From Lyngbya sp. HA4199-MV5 (GTDB taxonomy: Bacteria > Cyanobacteriota > Cyanobacteriia > Leptolyngbyales > Leptolyngbyaceae): DNA of 64,000 bases. The notes beneath the pieces are model-generated. The model had not been told where the DNA came from, ran no database searches, and saw nothing but the letters and a program-made list of their open reading frames with translations. Every line of letters begins with the position of its first letter. Within the stretch, counting starts at the first letter, position 1. The translations under genes were made by a program, and so were the position numbers. Positions 33,202 through 42,553 of the stretch are shown here, piece after piece. The stretch is from positions 17,972 through 81,971 of the forward strand of contig JAHHHL010000029.1 of the NCBI GenBank assembly GCA_019359375.1, written 5' to 3'.

Positions 33202-34029
33202 ATGCTAGAGCAAGTCCTTGGCACTCATCACTCTAGCCCATTGTCCCAACAACTCGTGGCAAAACTTCAGGTACAAAATATTCACAAGACGTATCCCCTC
33301 CGGGGTAAGCAGACGTTGACAGTTCTACAGGACGTTAATTTTCAGATTTTCCCTAGAGAATTAGTCTGTCTGGTTGGTGCATCGGGCTGTGGCAAATCTA
33401 CCTTGCTGAATATCATTGCTGGCTTAGTTTCACCGTCTACCGGAGATGTTTTGGTGGATGGTCAACGGGTGACGGGTCGCCCTGGTTCCGATCGGGGCAT
33501 GGTGTTTCAGGGCTATACCCTGTATCCGTGGCTGACGGTGGCGCAAAATGTGGCGTTTGGTTTGCAGTTTCAACGGATGCCAAACGCTAAACAGCGCGAT
33601 CGCGTCCATTATTTTCTAGACGTGGTGGGACTCTCGAAGTTTGCCAAAAGCTACCCTAAACAGCTATCGGGTGGGATGAAGCAACGGGTCGCGATCGCAC
33701 GGGCACTGGCGAATGAACCAGCCGTGCTATTGATGGATGAACCGTTTGGCGCGTTGGATGCTCAGACGAAAGAGCAAATGCAGCAGTTTTTGTTGGAGCT
33801 GTGGGAAAAAACGCATGTCACCGTCATGATGATTACCCACGATATTGAAGAAGCCATTTACCTGTCTCAACGGGTTTATGTGATGGCATCCAATCCTGGT
33901 CGCATCCAGCTAGAGGTGCCGATTCAGCTACCAGAACATCGTGAATTGGACATTAAATTGTCCCCAGAATTTGTCGGTATCAAACGGCAAATTATCCATG
34001 CGCTGCACAGCAAACCTCAGTCTGTCTAA
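33202..34029 (+). CDS. ABC transporter ATP-binding protein (SsuB/TauB/NrtD type), guanidine-regulated
   Basis: 275 residues. Walker A GASGCGKSTLLNIIAG, signature LSGGMKQRVAIARALA, Walker B VLLMDEPFGALD, H-loop ITHDIEEAIYLS. This subtype energises importers for nitrate, sulfonates, taurine and related small polar compounds. The guanidine-I riboswitch ahead of it points to guanidine or a guanidine-derived substrate. The permease of the system is three genes downstream. Confidence 0.92.
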   Translation: MLEQVLGTHHSSPLSQQLVAKLQVQNIHKTYPLRGKQTLTVLQDVNFQIFPRELVCLVGASGCGKSTLLNIIAGLVSPSTGDVLVDGQRVTGRPGSDRGMVFQGYTLYPWLTVAQNVAFGLQFQRMPNAKQRDRVHYFLDVVGLSKFAKSYPKQLSGGMKQRVAIARALANEPAVLLMDEPFGALDAQTKEQMQQFLLELWEKTHVTVMMITHDIEEAIYLSQRVYVMASNPGRIQLEVPIQLPEHRELDIKLSPEFVGIKRQIIHALHSKPQSV

Positions 34030-34106
34030 AGCCATTTAACGGTTGTTCCATGCGTTTGCTTATTTCATTGTTTCATTGTTTGATGGTTCTATTGCTTGAT
34101 TGGTGA

Positions 34107-35141
34107 ATGAATTCCATGCTGAAACTATCTACGGTCATCCGTCTGCTTTGCGTTGCGATCGTGTCTTTAACCTTGACGATTGCTTGCGCTCAACAACCCA
34201 ATACCACCTCATCAAGTTCCAGTCCATCAAGTTCTAGCCCATCAGCCTCTCAACCGATCGTGTCTGCAACCAATAACTGGGTTGGCTACGCGGGGCATCA
34301 TGTTGCCGTGGGCAAAAACTTTTTCTCTGAACAAGGTCTCACCGTTCAAGATCAATTTTTTCAAAGCGTGAGTGAAGAAATTACGGCGTTTTTGGCAGGC
34401 AAACTTGATCTTGCCTGGTTCACGTCGGGTGATGCTGTCCAGATGGCGGCTAAAGATCCATCAATCCGCATGATTTACCTGGTGGATTATTCCAACGGGT
34501 CTGATGGCATTTTGGGACGTGGAATTAAGTCGCCTCAAGAGGTGAAAGGCAAAACGGTTGGGCGCGAGAATGTGTTGTTTGAAAAAATTCTTCTGGAAGC
34601 CTATCTGAAAAAAGCAGGGTTAACGGAGAAAGATGTGGTCATTAAAGATATGGCAGCCGCCGATGCAGCTACGGCGTTTGCGGCAAAGCAAGTGGATGTT
34701 GCAGTGACCTACGAACCTTATCTGACCAATGCCGCTAAACAGGGTGGGGGTGAAGTCATCTTTTCAACGAAAGATACCAATCTCATTGCTGACGTGATTG
34801 TCGCAAAAGACAGCTTTATCAAAGCGCATCAGGCAGATATCAAGGCGTATTTCAAAGCGATCGATAAAGCAGTTGATTTGGTGGTGGCGGGTGATGCAGA
34901 ATCATTGAAAATCGCAGGCAAGAAGTTAGGGATTACGGGGGATGAAGTCAAACAGCAGCTTTCAGGCGCGAAGCTTTTTGACCTGGAAGGCAACAAGTCG
35001 ATCGCCTTTGACAAAAAGAATCCCAATAGCTTGATTGGCAACCTGGAATTAACGGCGAAAGGAGCCTATGATTTCAAAATTGTGGATAAGCCGCTCAAGG
35101 TTGAATCGCTGTATGACGACTCGATCGTAAAGGCATCTTAG
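34107..35141 (+). CDS. ABC transporter substrate-binding lipoprotein (SsuA/TauA-like)
   Basis: 344 residues. Signal peptide with lipobox TIAC (Cys 27), then a Ser/Pro-rich linker (about residues 28-48) and the periplasmic binding fold: WVGYAGHHVAVGKNFFSEQG, ITAFLAGKLDLAWFTSGDAV, VDVAVTYEPYLTNAAKQGG. It is tethered outside the cytoplasmic membrane and delivers substrate to the permease. A short acidic-aromatic binding pocket for guanidinium would be expected but cannot be judged by eye. Confidence 0.9.
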   Translation: MNSMLKLSTVIRLLCVAIVSLTLTIACAQQPNTTSSSSSPSSSSPSASQPIVSATNNWVGYAGHHVAVGKNFFSEQGLTVQDQFFQSVSEEITAFLAGKLDLAWFTSGDAVQMAAKDPSIRMIYLVDYSNGSDGILGRGIKSPQEVKGKTVGRENVLFEKILLEAYLKKAGLTEKDVVIKDMAAADAATAFAAKQVDVAVTYEPYLTNAAKQGGGEVIFSTKDTNLIADVIVAKDSFIKAHQADIKAYFKAIDKAVDLVVAGDAESLKIAGKKLGITGDEVKQQLSGAKLFDLEGNKSIAFDKKNPNSLIGNLELTAKGAYDFKIVDKPLKVESLYDDSIVKAS

Positions 35142-35240
35142 GAATGAGCACTAAATAACTTCGCTACTGTCTTGTACGGGGCGAACGACCGTTCGCCCCT
35201 CCAGAAGACTAACTATTCGATCTTATTTAATCCACAATCC
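35142..35240. repeat. MITE-like element family A, copy 3 (shorter variant)
   Basis: Begins with the TAAATAACTTCG block shared with copies 1 and 2 and ends TTATTTAATCCACAATCC, which is the near-exact complement of copy 2's left end. The inner palindrome GGGGCGAACG-ACCGTTCGCCCC replaces the longer centre of the others. Located between the binding-protein gene and glnT. Confidence 0.65.
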
Positions 35241-35276
35241 TAACCAATTCACACTCAATCTTTTATTTTCATCACT

Positions 35277-36635
35277 ATGTCCGCATCTTCAATGCATGAA
35301 TTACAGGCTCTCAAAGATTCCCTGGCAGCGCAGGGCGTGAAATATGCTCTTGCCAGCTTTGTAGATATACATGGCATGTGTAAAGCCAAAGCAGTGCCTC
35401 TTTCCCATTTCGAGCAAATGATGTCAGGGTCGGAACTCTTCACTGGAGCGGCTCTGGATGGCGTTCCCCAGGAGGTGAGTGATGAAGAAGTTGCCGCCTA
35501 TCCCGATCCCAATTCTGCCACCATTCTGCCCTGGAATCCGGAGATGGTTTGGTTTGTCAGCGATTTATCTTTGCAAGGAAAGCCTTTTGAAGCCTGCTGC
35601 CGTAGCATTCTCAAACGGGTGCTGGCAGATGCGGCGGCGATGGGGTTTACTTTCAATCTAGGGATTGAAACTGAGTTTTTTATTCTCAAAGATGAGCAGG
35701 GTAAAACGGTGCCTGTGAGCGATCGCGATACCCTTGCCAAACCCTGCTACGACCTGCAAGGACTGCTAGATAACTACACCTGGGTCACAGAAATTGTCGA
35801 AGCGATGAACAGCCTGGGCTGGGATGTCTATTCCTTTGATCACGAAGATGGTAATGGACAGTTTGAAACCGATTTCATGTATTGTGATGCGCTTAAAATG
35901 GCCGATCGCTTCACGTTCTTTCGGCTGATGGTTAAAGAAATTACCCGCAAGCATGGGTTCTTTGCGACCTTCATGCCCAAGCCGTTTGCCGATCGCACTG
36001 GCAGCGGTGCTCACTACAATATGTCGCTGGCAGACATCACAACGGGCAAAAATTTATTCTATGAGGCTGACGATCCTCGCGGGTGCAAGCTTTCAAAATT
36101 GGGTTATCAGTTTATTGCAGGTATCCTTCGCCATGCGCCTGCCATTTGCGCCACCATTGCCCCTACGGTCAATAGCTACAAACGACTCGTTGCCAGAGGC
36201 AGTATGTCTGGCTTTACCTGGGCACCCGTTTATATCTGCTATGGCAACAACAATCGCACCAATATGCTGCGTATTCCTTTAGCAGGCGGACGAGTGGAAT
36301 GTCGTGCTGCTGACATTTCCAGCAATTTATATTTGGGTGCCGCGATGATCTTAGCGGCTGGATTGGAAGGCATTCGAGAAGACCTTGATCCCGGTGAGCC
36401 GCATACCGAAAATATGTATACCTACTCCCTGGAGCAACTTGATGAGATGGGCATTCGCTTTCTGCCGCGCACACTAGGGGAGGCGATCGCCGCCTTCGCC
36501 AGCGATCCGTTTAGCGAAAAAGCGATGGGTTCCCTGATGTACAAAACCTACATCGATTTCAAAACTCAGGAATGGGAAGAATACCACACGCACGTTTCCG
36601 ATTGGGAAATTCAGCGCTATCTCAAGTTTTTCTAA
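35277..36635 (+). CDS. glnT: GlnT-type (type III) glutamine synthetase-family ligase
   Basis: 452 residues, matching the GlnT family, which includes glutamine synthetase III of rhizobia and gamma-glutamylmethylamide synthetase. Marks: ALASFVDIHGMCKAKAVPL, LGIETEFFIL (metal-binding Glu), FDHEDGNGQFETDF, MPKPFADRTGSGAHYNMSL (ATP/glutamate region) and RIPLAGGRVECRAAD. Acts in the cytosol to form a gamma-glutamyl amide with ATP. Placement inside a guanidine-riboswitch operon suggests it assimilates ammonia from guanidine or ligates a guanidino/amine compound to glutamate; this is an inference. Confidence 0.9.
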   Translation: MSASSMHELQALKDSLAAQGVKYALASFVDIHGMCKAKAVPLSHFEQMMSGSELFTGAALDGVPQEVSDEEVAAYPDPNSATILPWNPEMVWFVSDLSLQGKPFEACCRSILKRVLADAAAMGFTFNLGIETEFFILKDEQGKTVPVSDRDTLAKPCYDLQGLLDNYTWVTEIVEAMNSLGWDVYSFDHEDGNGQFETDFMYCDALKMADRFTFFRLMVKEITRKHGFFATFMPKPFADRTGSGAHYNMSLADITTGKNLFYEADDPRGCKLSKLGYQFIAGILRHAPAICATIAPTVNSYKRLVARGSMSGFTWAPVYICYGNNNRTNMLRIPLAGGRVECRAADISSNLYLGAAMILAAGLEGIREDLDPGEPHTENMYTYSLEQLDEMGIRFLPRTLGEAIAAFASDPFSEKAMGSLMYKTYIDFKTQEWEEYHTHVSDWEIQRYLKFF

Positions 36636-36671
36636 AATGCAATTTTCCCTTCCCCTTTCCAAACAATATCC

Positions 36672-37526
36672 ATGACACCCTTTAGCCCTGCCAACCCAGA
36701 ACCCGCTACCCGACAATACCGCTATCTTGAACCTTCCATCTTTTGGAGCATTCGCCAGGGCTTTCCTCAGCGCTTAGCGTTCATCCTCGTTGTCTCCGCT
36801 TTACTGGTGCCGTTGCTCATTTGGAGTGCTGTCAGTGCATTACAGCTCGTACCACCGATCTTTTTGCCCTCTCCTCTCGCGGTGCTGGGAGCGGGCTACA
36901 AAATGTTTACCGAAGACAACTTAATTGCAGATGTGATTGCCAGTAGCCTTCGCGTGTTAGCTGGGTTTATGGTTGCTGCCATCATTGGTGTGCCGATCGG
37001 CTTGGCAATGGGAACGTTTTACAGCATGGAGAACCTGTTTGCGCCTATTGTTGGTACTGTTCGCTACATGCCTGTAACGGGCTTTGTGCCGTTGATTGTG
37101 ATCTGGTTGGGGTTGGGTGAACCTGCCAAAATTCTCATTATTATGCTGGGCGCGGTTTTGTATAACGCCATTATGGTTGCCGATGCGGTGAAATTCATCC
37201 CCAATGAGATGATTAATGTTGCCTATACAATGGGTGCGCCTCGACGCGGTGTGGTGTTTAAGGTGATTATTCCAGCAACCTTTCCAAGCGTATTAGACAC
37301 GTTACGAGTGAATATCTCAGGTGCCTGGAACTTTCTCGTCATTGCGGAGCTGGTAGCCTCTCAAAATGGTTTGGGTTTCAAAATTATTCAGGCTCAACGG
37401 TTTTTGCAAACCGACAAAGTTCTGTTTTGCATTGCCTTCATTGGGTTGATTGGGTTGGTGATTGACTATGCCTTGAAATGGCTATCGCAACAGCTAACGC
37501 CCTGGGCGGATCAAGTGCGCCATTAA
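36672..37526 (+). CDS. ABC transporter permease (SsuC/TauC type), guanidine-regulated
   Basis: 284 residues, about six membrane helices, with the EAA-like coupling motif region YTMGAPRRGVVFKVIIPATF. First helix around LAFILVVSALLVPLLIW. It completes the importer with the ATPase and binding protein; glnT lies between. The gene ends 5 bases before a repeat element that separates it from the convergent EF-G-like gene. Confidence 0.92.
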   Translation: MTPFSPANPEPATRQYRYLEPSIFWSIRQGFPQRLAFILVVSALLVPLLIWSAVSALQLVPPIFLPSPLAVLGAGYKMFTEDNLIADVIASSLRVLAGFMVAAIIGVPIGLAMGTFYSMENLFAPIVGTVRYMPVTGFVPLIVIWLGLGEPAKILIIMLGAVLYNAIMVADAVKFIPNEMINVAYTMGAPRRGVVFKVIIPATFPSVLDTLRVNISGAWNFLVIAELVASQNGLGFKIIQAQRFLQTDKVLFCIAFIGLIGLVIDYALKWLSQQLTPWADQVRH

Positions 37527-37530
37527 TCCT

Positions 37531-37597
37531 AAAACCTCGGAGGTTTAAGCCACAACGTTGGTCATGCTGTTTGATTGGGTGAAAACCTCCGAGGTTT
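37531..37597. repeat. CCTCGGAGG palindrome element, copy 2
   Basis: Two palindromes, AAACCTCGGAGGTTT (37532-37546) and AAACCTCCGAGGTTT (37583-37597), separated by 36 bases. It lies between two convergent genes and could form a long hairpin in either transcript. Confidence 0.75.
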
Positions 37598-37682
37598 GCC
37601 TAAGTTCTATTGATCAATGAAGGCAAGGGAGCACGATCGTGTTGATGGCACTCCCTTAACACCCAAAAACACGAAGCCTCAA

Positions 37683-39719
37683 TCACTTACTGTAGCTATG
37701 GGCATTGCTGCGGACGCGTTCAGCAAGCTTTTCAGGCACTTCCTGGAGGTGGTCATACTGCCAGTGAAAGAAGCCAACGCCCAGCGTGAGCGATCGCAGT
37801 TCTACAATCAGATCGTGCATTTCTGCCTGGGGGATATGGGCAGCGACTTGATCCCAGCCATACCAGTTGGCTTTGGCATCGTAGCCAAGAATTTGCCCAC
37901 GGCGACCGCTAATTAACCGCAGTACCTTGGCTGTAAATTCCGCTGGCACTGAAATTGCCACGTTGAGGATGGGTTCCAGCAGAGTGGGTTCGCATTTAAC
38001 CATCCCTTCTTGCATTGCCACCCGTGCGGCTTGCTTAAACGCCTGCTCAGAGCTATCGACGGAGTGGTAGGAGCCACTGGTGAGCGTGACCGCCACATCC
38101 ACGATCGGAAACCCAAGCGGACCGTGAATGAGATACTCGCGGACACCCGTTTCAACAGCGGGAATATATTGACGCGGCACCACCCCACCCACAATTTTCT
38201 CGCTAAAGTGAAAGCCTTCTCCACGCGGTAGGGGTTGGATGTCGAGGTAAACATCGCCAAACTGCCCGTGTCCGCCTGTTTGATGCTTGTACCGCCCACG
38301 AACACTGGTGGTCTTGCGAATGGTTTCTTTGTAAGGTACCTGGGGAAGGTGAGTCTGCATCGGCAGGTTGTATTTGCGCTTGAGGCGATCGAGCGCCACC
38401 TGAAGATGGATCTCACCCTGTCCCCAGAGAATGATCTCATGGGTGGCATCGTGTTGCTCCCAGGCGAGCGCGGGGTCTTCTTCCAGCAGTTTGGCAAGGG
38501 CACTACTCAGCTTCACTTCATCGCTGCGTTTTTCGGCGGCGATCGCCAGGGCAAACACAGGTGCGATCGGCTCGGCTCTGGGCAATTCGCTGACAAGTGA
38601 CGGCTCTGCAGTGGTGAGAGTGTCACCTGTTTTGATGCCATCCAGACGACCCAGTGCCACAATGTCTCCTGCCACGGCGGTTGTGAGGCTCTGCTGCTGG
38701 TGACCCATGAGCCGATAGATGCCACCGACCCGTACACCGTTCAGCACCATGCCATCGGTTAACGTGCCCTGCCAAACGCGCACCAGTGAGAGTTTTCCAC
38801 CCTGGGGACTGTAGTAGGTTTTCAACACCTGTGCCAGGGGAGCCGAGGCGTGGAGCGTGATACCCCGATGGTCTGCGGTCGTTTCAGGTTCAGGTGCTTC
38901 GCGTAACAGTGCCTGTAGCAGGGGACGCACGCCAAAATCACGATCGGTTACGCCAAGGAAGACAGGCACAATCTGGTCGGCACCCAGTTCCAGCTTCAAG
39001 TCCTGAAGGATTTCTTCTTGCGGGGGTTCAATATCATCCAGGAGTTCTTCAAGCAGATGGTCATCAAATTCTGCCAGGGTTTCTAACATTTCGGCGCGGG
39101 CTGCCTGCTCTTGTTGACGCAGAGCGTCGGGTAAGGGCACCGGATCGGCGGGCGCACCAGGATGGTAGTGATAGGCTTGTTCCGTCACCAGGTCGATGAA
39201 TCCTACCAGCTTTTCACCTTGCCCGATCGGATATTGGTGAGCGACTAACGGACGACTGGACACCTTTCTGAGGGCTTGCAGCACATCCGTAAAGGCGACA
39301 TCCGCCCGATCCATTTTGTTGATGAATACCAGATGGGGAATGTGCCAGTCATCCAGAAACTTGAAGAGGGGAGCCAGGGTGAGCACCCGATCGGCGACAG
39401 GTTCGCACACGACCACCACAGCATCCACGCCAATGAGCGCATGGCACGTTTCTTGAGCAAACTCAATGGAGCCAGGGCAATCCAGAAAGGTAAAACGAAC
39501 GCCGCCGTACTGGGTACTGGCGGCGTTAATTTCTACAGTCATCTGGCGATCGCGGGCTTCTGGGCTGCTATCTCCCACGGTGTTTCTGTCCTGAACCTTC
39601 CCTTTGCGCGTGACAGCCTCTGTAACCGACAGAATGCTCTCCAATAAGGTGGTTTTACCGCTGAGATAGGGACCCACGATCGCCACGTTTCGGGTTCCCG
39701 GCAATACGTTCTCGTTCAT
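37683..39719 (-). CDS. Elongation factor G-like GTPase
   Basis: 678 residues with EF-G domain order. P-loop GPYLSGKT (residues 16-23) and NKMD (134-137) are kept. Switch I has DRQMTVEI where EF-G has a GIT motif, and switch II has DCPGSIEF in place of DTPGH, so the catalytic His is missing. Domain IV shows GGHGQFGDVYLDI. This is an EF-G-like paralogue rather than the housekeeping factor; such proteins may act on ribosomes in special states. Monocistronic, convergent with the transporter operon. Confidence 0.88.
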   Translation of the reverse strand: MNENVLPGTRNVAIVGPYLSGKTTLLESILSVTEAVTRKGKVQDRNTVGDSSPEARDRQMTVEINAASTQYGGVRFTFLDCPGSIEFAQETCHALIGVDAVVVVCEPVADRVLTLAPLFKFLDDWHIPHLVFINKMDRADVAFTDVLQALRKVSSRPLVAHQYPIGQGEKLVGFIDLVTEQAYHYHPGAPADPVPLPDALRQQEQAARAEMLETLAEFDDHLLEELLDDIEPPQEEILQDLKLELGADQIVPVFLGVTDRDFGVRPLLQALLREAPEPETTADHRGITLHASAPLAQVLKTYYSPQGGKLSLVRVWQGTLTDGMVLNGVRVGGIYRLMGHQQQSLTTAVAGDIVALGRLDGIKTGDTLTTAEPSLVSELPRAEPIAPVFALAIAAEKRSDEVKLSSALAKLLEEDPALAWEQHDATHEIILWGQGEIHLQVALDRLKRKYNLPMQTHLPQVPYKETIRKTTSVRGRYKHQTGGHGQFGDVYLDIQPLPRGEGFHFSEKIVGGVVPRQYIPAVETGVREYLIHGPLGFPIVDVAVTLTSGSYHSVDSSEQAFKQAARVAMQEGMVKCEPTLLEPILNVAISVPAEFTAKVLRLISGRRGQILGYDAKANWYGWDQVAAHIPQAEMHDLIVELRSLTLGVGFFHWQYDHLQEVPEKLAERVRSNAHSYSK

Positions 39720-39962
39720 AAATTCCTCGCCAGCAACTAAACAACAATTGGCTGGCTTAAACGAGAACGGCTTTGCTAAAACCTGAAGTTAAAGCCAGTC
39801 AGTCACCTTCCAGAAGGAGGACACGACGGTTGCGTCAACGAACTGGAATAGCGTTGTCATTGATTGTGGGGATCATTCAACAGAGGCACTGAAAATCTGC
39901 GGTTTGTCTTAAGGAAGGGTTAAACATTCCTAAAGTAATGTCTCTTTATTTTGACCTTGCGG

Positions 39963-42146
39963 TTATGAATCAGGGGTGGTGCCAGTGGGATGCTCTTTGG
40001 ATACCTGGGCAACTTTTTGAGCGATGTCGGGATTGTAAAGCCGCAGATAATTCCAGTAGTTTTCAAACACCGATTTGACGTAGCCTTTCGTTTCGTCGTA
40101 GGGAATATTTTCCACGAAAACATCCGGATCTTGCTGTCCCGCTTTCGCCAGCCAGCCGCCAACCGCTCCGGGTCCAGCATTGTAGCTTGCCACTGCGAGC
40201 ATGGAGTTCCCATCATACTCCTGGTGCGTGTAGTCCAGATACCAGGTGCCGAGCTTGATGTTATCGTCTGGATCGTTCAGTTGGTATTGCTTGAGTTTGA
40301 TTTGCTTGGCAATCCAGGCTCCTGTATCGGGCATGACCTGCATCAAACCTGTGGCACCCACACTCGATCGAATCCCAGGCATAAAGCGCGATTCCTGGCG
40401 GATGAGGGCTGTCACCAACAGAGGGTTGAGCTGCCGTTCTTGAGACCAGGCTTCGATCGGCTCCAGGTAGGGGAAGGGATACAGTGCTTGCCAGTAAGAC
40501 GCTTTCTGCTTGAGCGATCGATACTGCGACTGTTCTTCGGGCTTGTCTCGTTCACTCAGAAAGGACACCATAAAGATGCCGTCGAGATAATCCCCCACGC
40601 CAAGTCGCATCACCCCATCGGTGAACTGTTCTGCCACTGTCGGCTGCATGGGGTCTCGGAATTCGACCTGCCACAGTTTCCAGGCTTCGCGGTCTTGCCC
40701 TAGCTGAAACAGTTCTTTGAGCACCGTCGAGCCAACGGGCAACTCTGGGCGAGTGGTGGGACGCGTCACTTCGGGTTTTAGCTGACGCACACTGTTAAAA
40801 TCGCCAACCTGCCAACCCAGCCTGGAAGCCGATCGCCACGCGTAGTACGACTGGGGATAGCGTTCCAGCACCTGCTCATAGGCGGCTTTTGCTTCTTTCT
40901 CTTTACCCAACTGTTCTGCCCATTTGCCACTCCAAAACGTGGCTTCTGGCGCTTCTTCGCTGGTGGGGTTGTGTGCCATCAGAGATTCTGCCCACACCCG
41001 CGCCGACTGAGGGTCGTTGGCGGCTCCCCGCTCTTGAGCCAGCGTCCATCGCAGGGAAGCCGCCGCATCCGATTTGCTGTAGCGCATGAGTAAAGTTTGT
41101 CGCACAGCCGTCGCATACTTGAGGCTATTTTGCTGCTCCAGAATCTTGGCTTTTTCAAGCAATGCCTCGTCTGCTTTGGCTGGAAAACGTCGCACCACCT
41201 GATCAAGGTAGGCTATAGCCTGGGTTGGTTCGGTGATCTTGGCGAGTCGCAGCAGTGCCAAAGCCGTTTCGCTGGCGTTCGGAAAGTCCTGTACGGCACG
41301 CTGGTATGCCTGGGTTGCCCCTCCTTTCTCACCAAGCTGTAAGCCCCGCCCAATGCGGTAAGCATTTCGTGCCGTATAGGGAGCACGAGCGTAAGCTGCC
41401 CCTGCCTTACCATAAATCTGCTTTTCCCAATAGCCAAAGGCGATCGCTTCCCAGTCTTCAGGCTTAAGTTGCGCTGCATACTGACCGGTGAGCGTATCCA
41501 GAACGGTGAGGTAGTTTTGGGCGTAAAGGGCGTGCTTGGCGATGAGCAAAAGCAATTGTGGCTGCTTGGGGTTTTGCTTCAGGCGTTGCTGTGCCAGCGC
41601 GATCGTGCTGGGGTGTGACGGAAACTGGGCGATCGCCTGATCGGCATAGCGAGGGTTGTCTTGCCCCAAAGCGGCTAGAGCATCCGCTGCCACTGGATGT
41701 TTCGGATGGTCTTTAAGGATTTGCTGCCAGGTTGCCTGGGCTTTCGTGCGATCGCCCACCTGCTCATACGCCTGCGCTCGCTGTTTGAGCACATATGCTG
41801 CCAGCACGGTATAGTTCTCTTCTAAGCCTTGCAGGGAGGCGAGGGCTTGTTTGCCCTGTCCCTTTTCGATCAACTCGGATGCCAGCAAGTAGCGGGCGCG
41901 GTTACGTTCTACTGAATCTTTGCCCTTGGTGGCAACTGTCTCCAAGGCTTTTGTCCGCTGGGCTGGCGGCAGAGCTTTAAACGCGCTCACGGGTTTGTGA
42001 CTGTCGCTGACAGCGGTTGTCGTATCCAGCGCGATCGATGATGCCTCTTGTTTACCGTGCTTCAGGATTGGGATTGCCGCTCCAACCACGAGCGCACTGA
42101 GTGCCGCTAACCCTATACCAATCTGGATTTTGCGTTGCTTCAGCAT
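39963..42146 (-). CDS. SLT-type lytic transglycosylase with TPR-like repeats
   Basis: About 727 residues. N-terminal membrane anchor or signal (IQIGIGLAALSALVVGAAI), a long alpha-helical superhelix with TPR-like units (about residues 50-510), and a C-terminal SLT domain: ALIRQESRFMPGIRSSVGA (catalytic Glu in QES), GLMQVMPDTG and MLAVASYNAGPGAV. It cleaves peptidoglycan between MurNAc and GlcNAc forming 1,6-anhydroMurNAc in the periplasm. ATG 42146 is chosen, with GGGAGG just upstream. Confidence 0.92.
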   Translation of the reverse strand: MLKQRKIQIGIGLAALSALVVGAAIPILKHGKQEASSIALDTTTAVSDSHKPVSAFKALPPAQRTKALETVATKGKDSVERNRARYLLASELIEKGQGKQALASLQGLEENYTVLAAYVLKQRAQAYEQVGDRTKAQATWQQILKDHPKHPVAADALAALGQDNPRYADQAIAQFPSHPSTIALAQQRLKQNPKQPQLLLLIAKHALYAQNYLTVLDTLTGQYAAQLKPEDWEAIAFGYWEKQIYGKAGAAYARAPYTARNAYRIGRGLQLGEKGGATQAYQRAVQDFPNASETALALLRLAKITEPTQAIAYLDQVVRRFPAKADEALLEKAKILEQQNSLKYATAVRQTLLMRYSKSDAAASLRWTLAQERGAANDPQSARVWAESLMAHNPTSEEAPEATFWSGKWAEQLGKEKEAKAAYEQVLERYPQSYYAWRSASRLGWQVGDFNSVRQLKPEVTRPTTRPELPVGSTVLKELFQLGQDREAWKLWQVEFRDPMQPTVAEQFTDGVMRLGVGDYLDGIFMVSFLSERDKPEEQSQYRSLKQKASYWQALYPFPYLEPIEAWSQERQLNPLLVTALIRQESRFMPGIRSSVGATGLMQVMPDTGAWIAKQIKLKQYQLNDPDDNIKLGTWYLDYTHQEYDGNSMLAVASYNAGPGAVGGWLAKAGQQDPDVFVENIPYDETKGYVKSVFENYWNYLRLYNPDIAQKVAQVSKEHPTGTTPDS

Positions 42147-42239
42147 GAAGCCTCCCAATATGGGCTGAAATCTCCCTGTGAATTTAGCATTTTTAAACGA
42201 AAGTGACCGCTTAATTTAAGCCAAATGATAGACTCTGAC

Positions 42240-42553
42240 GCACGAATTTATGCATACAACGACAGAGGGCAGAAGCAGGGAAGGCAGAGGGCAGAGGGCT
42301 GTGCGTTCCTTTTGTTTTCAAGACAAGATTAAAGTGCATCGCAGTAGATATCTGTAGGCAAGGGTTTTGCTATGAAGCAACAGCAAAGTCGATCGCGGAT
42401 GGCTCAAACCTGCCCCTGAGACTGACTTTTTTTGCCATACCTATTTTTAGTCCGACTAAAAGGCTTCAAGGTTTTGCAAGAACCATCAATCACGCCTTCT
42501 GCCTCCTGCCTTACCTTCTGCCCTCTGCCTCCTGCCTCCTGCCTCCTCCTGCT
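42240..42553. repeat. Intergenic region with heptameric repeats
   Basis: Two groups of short tandem repeats, GGCAGAGGGCAGAGGG near 42265-42300 and its complement class (CTTCTGCCCTCTGCCTCC) near 42500-42545, in inverted orientation so that they could pair. No gene seen. Confidence 0.6.
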
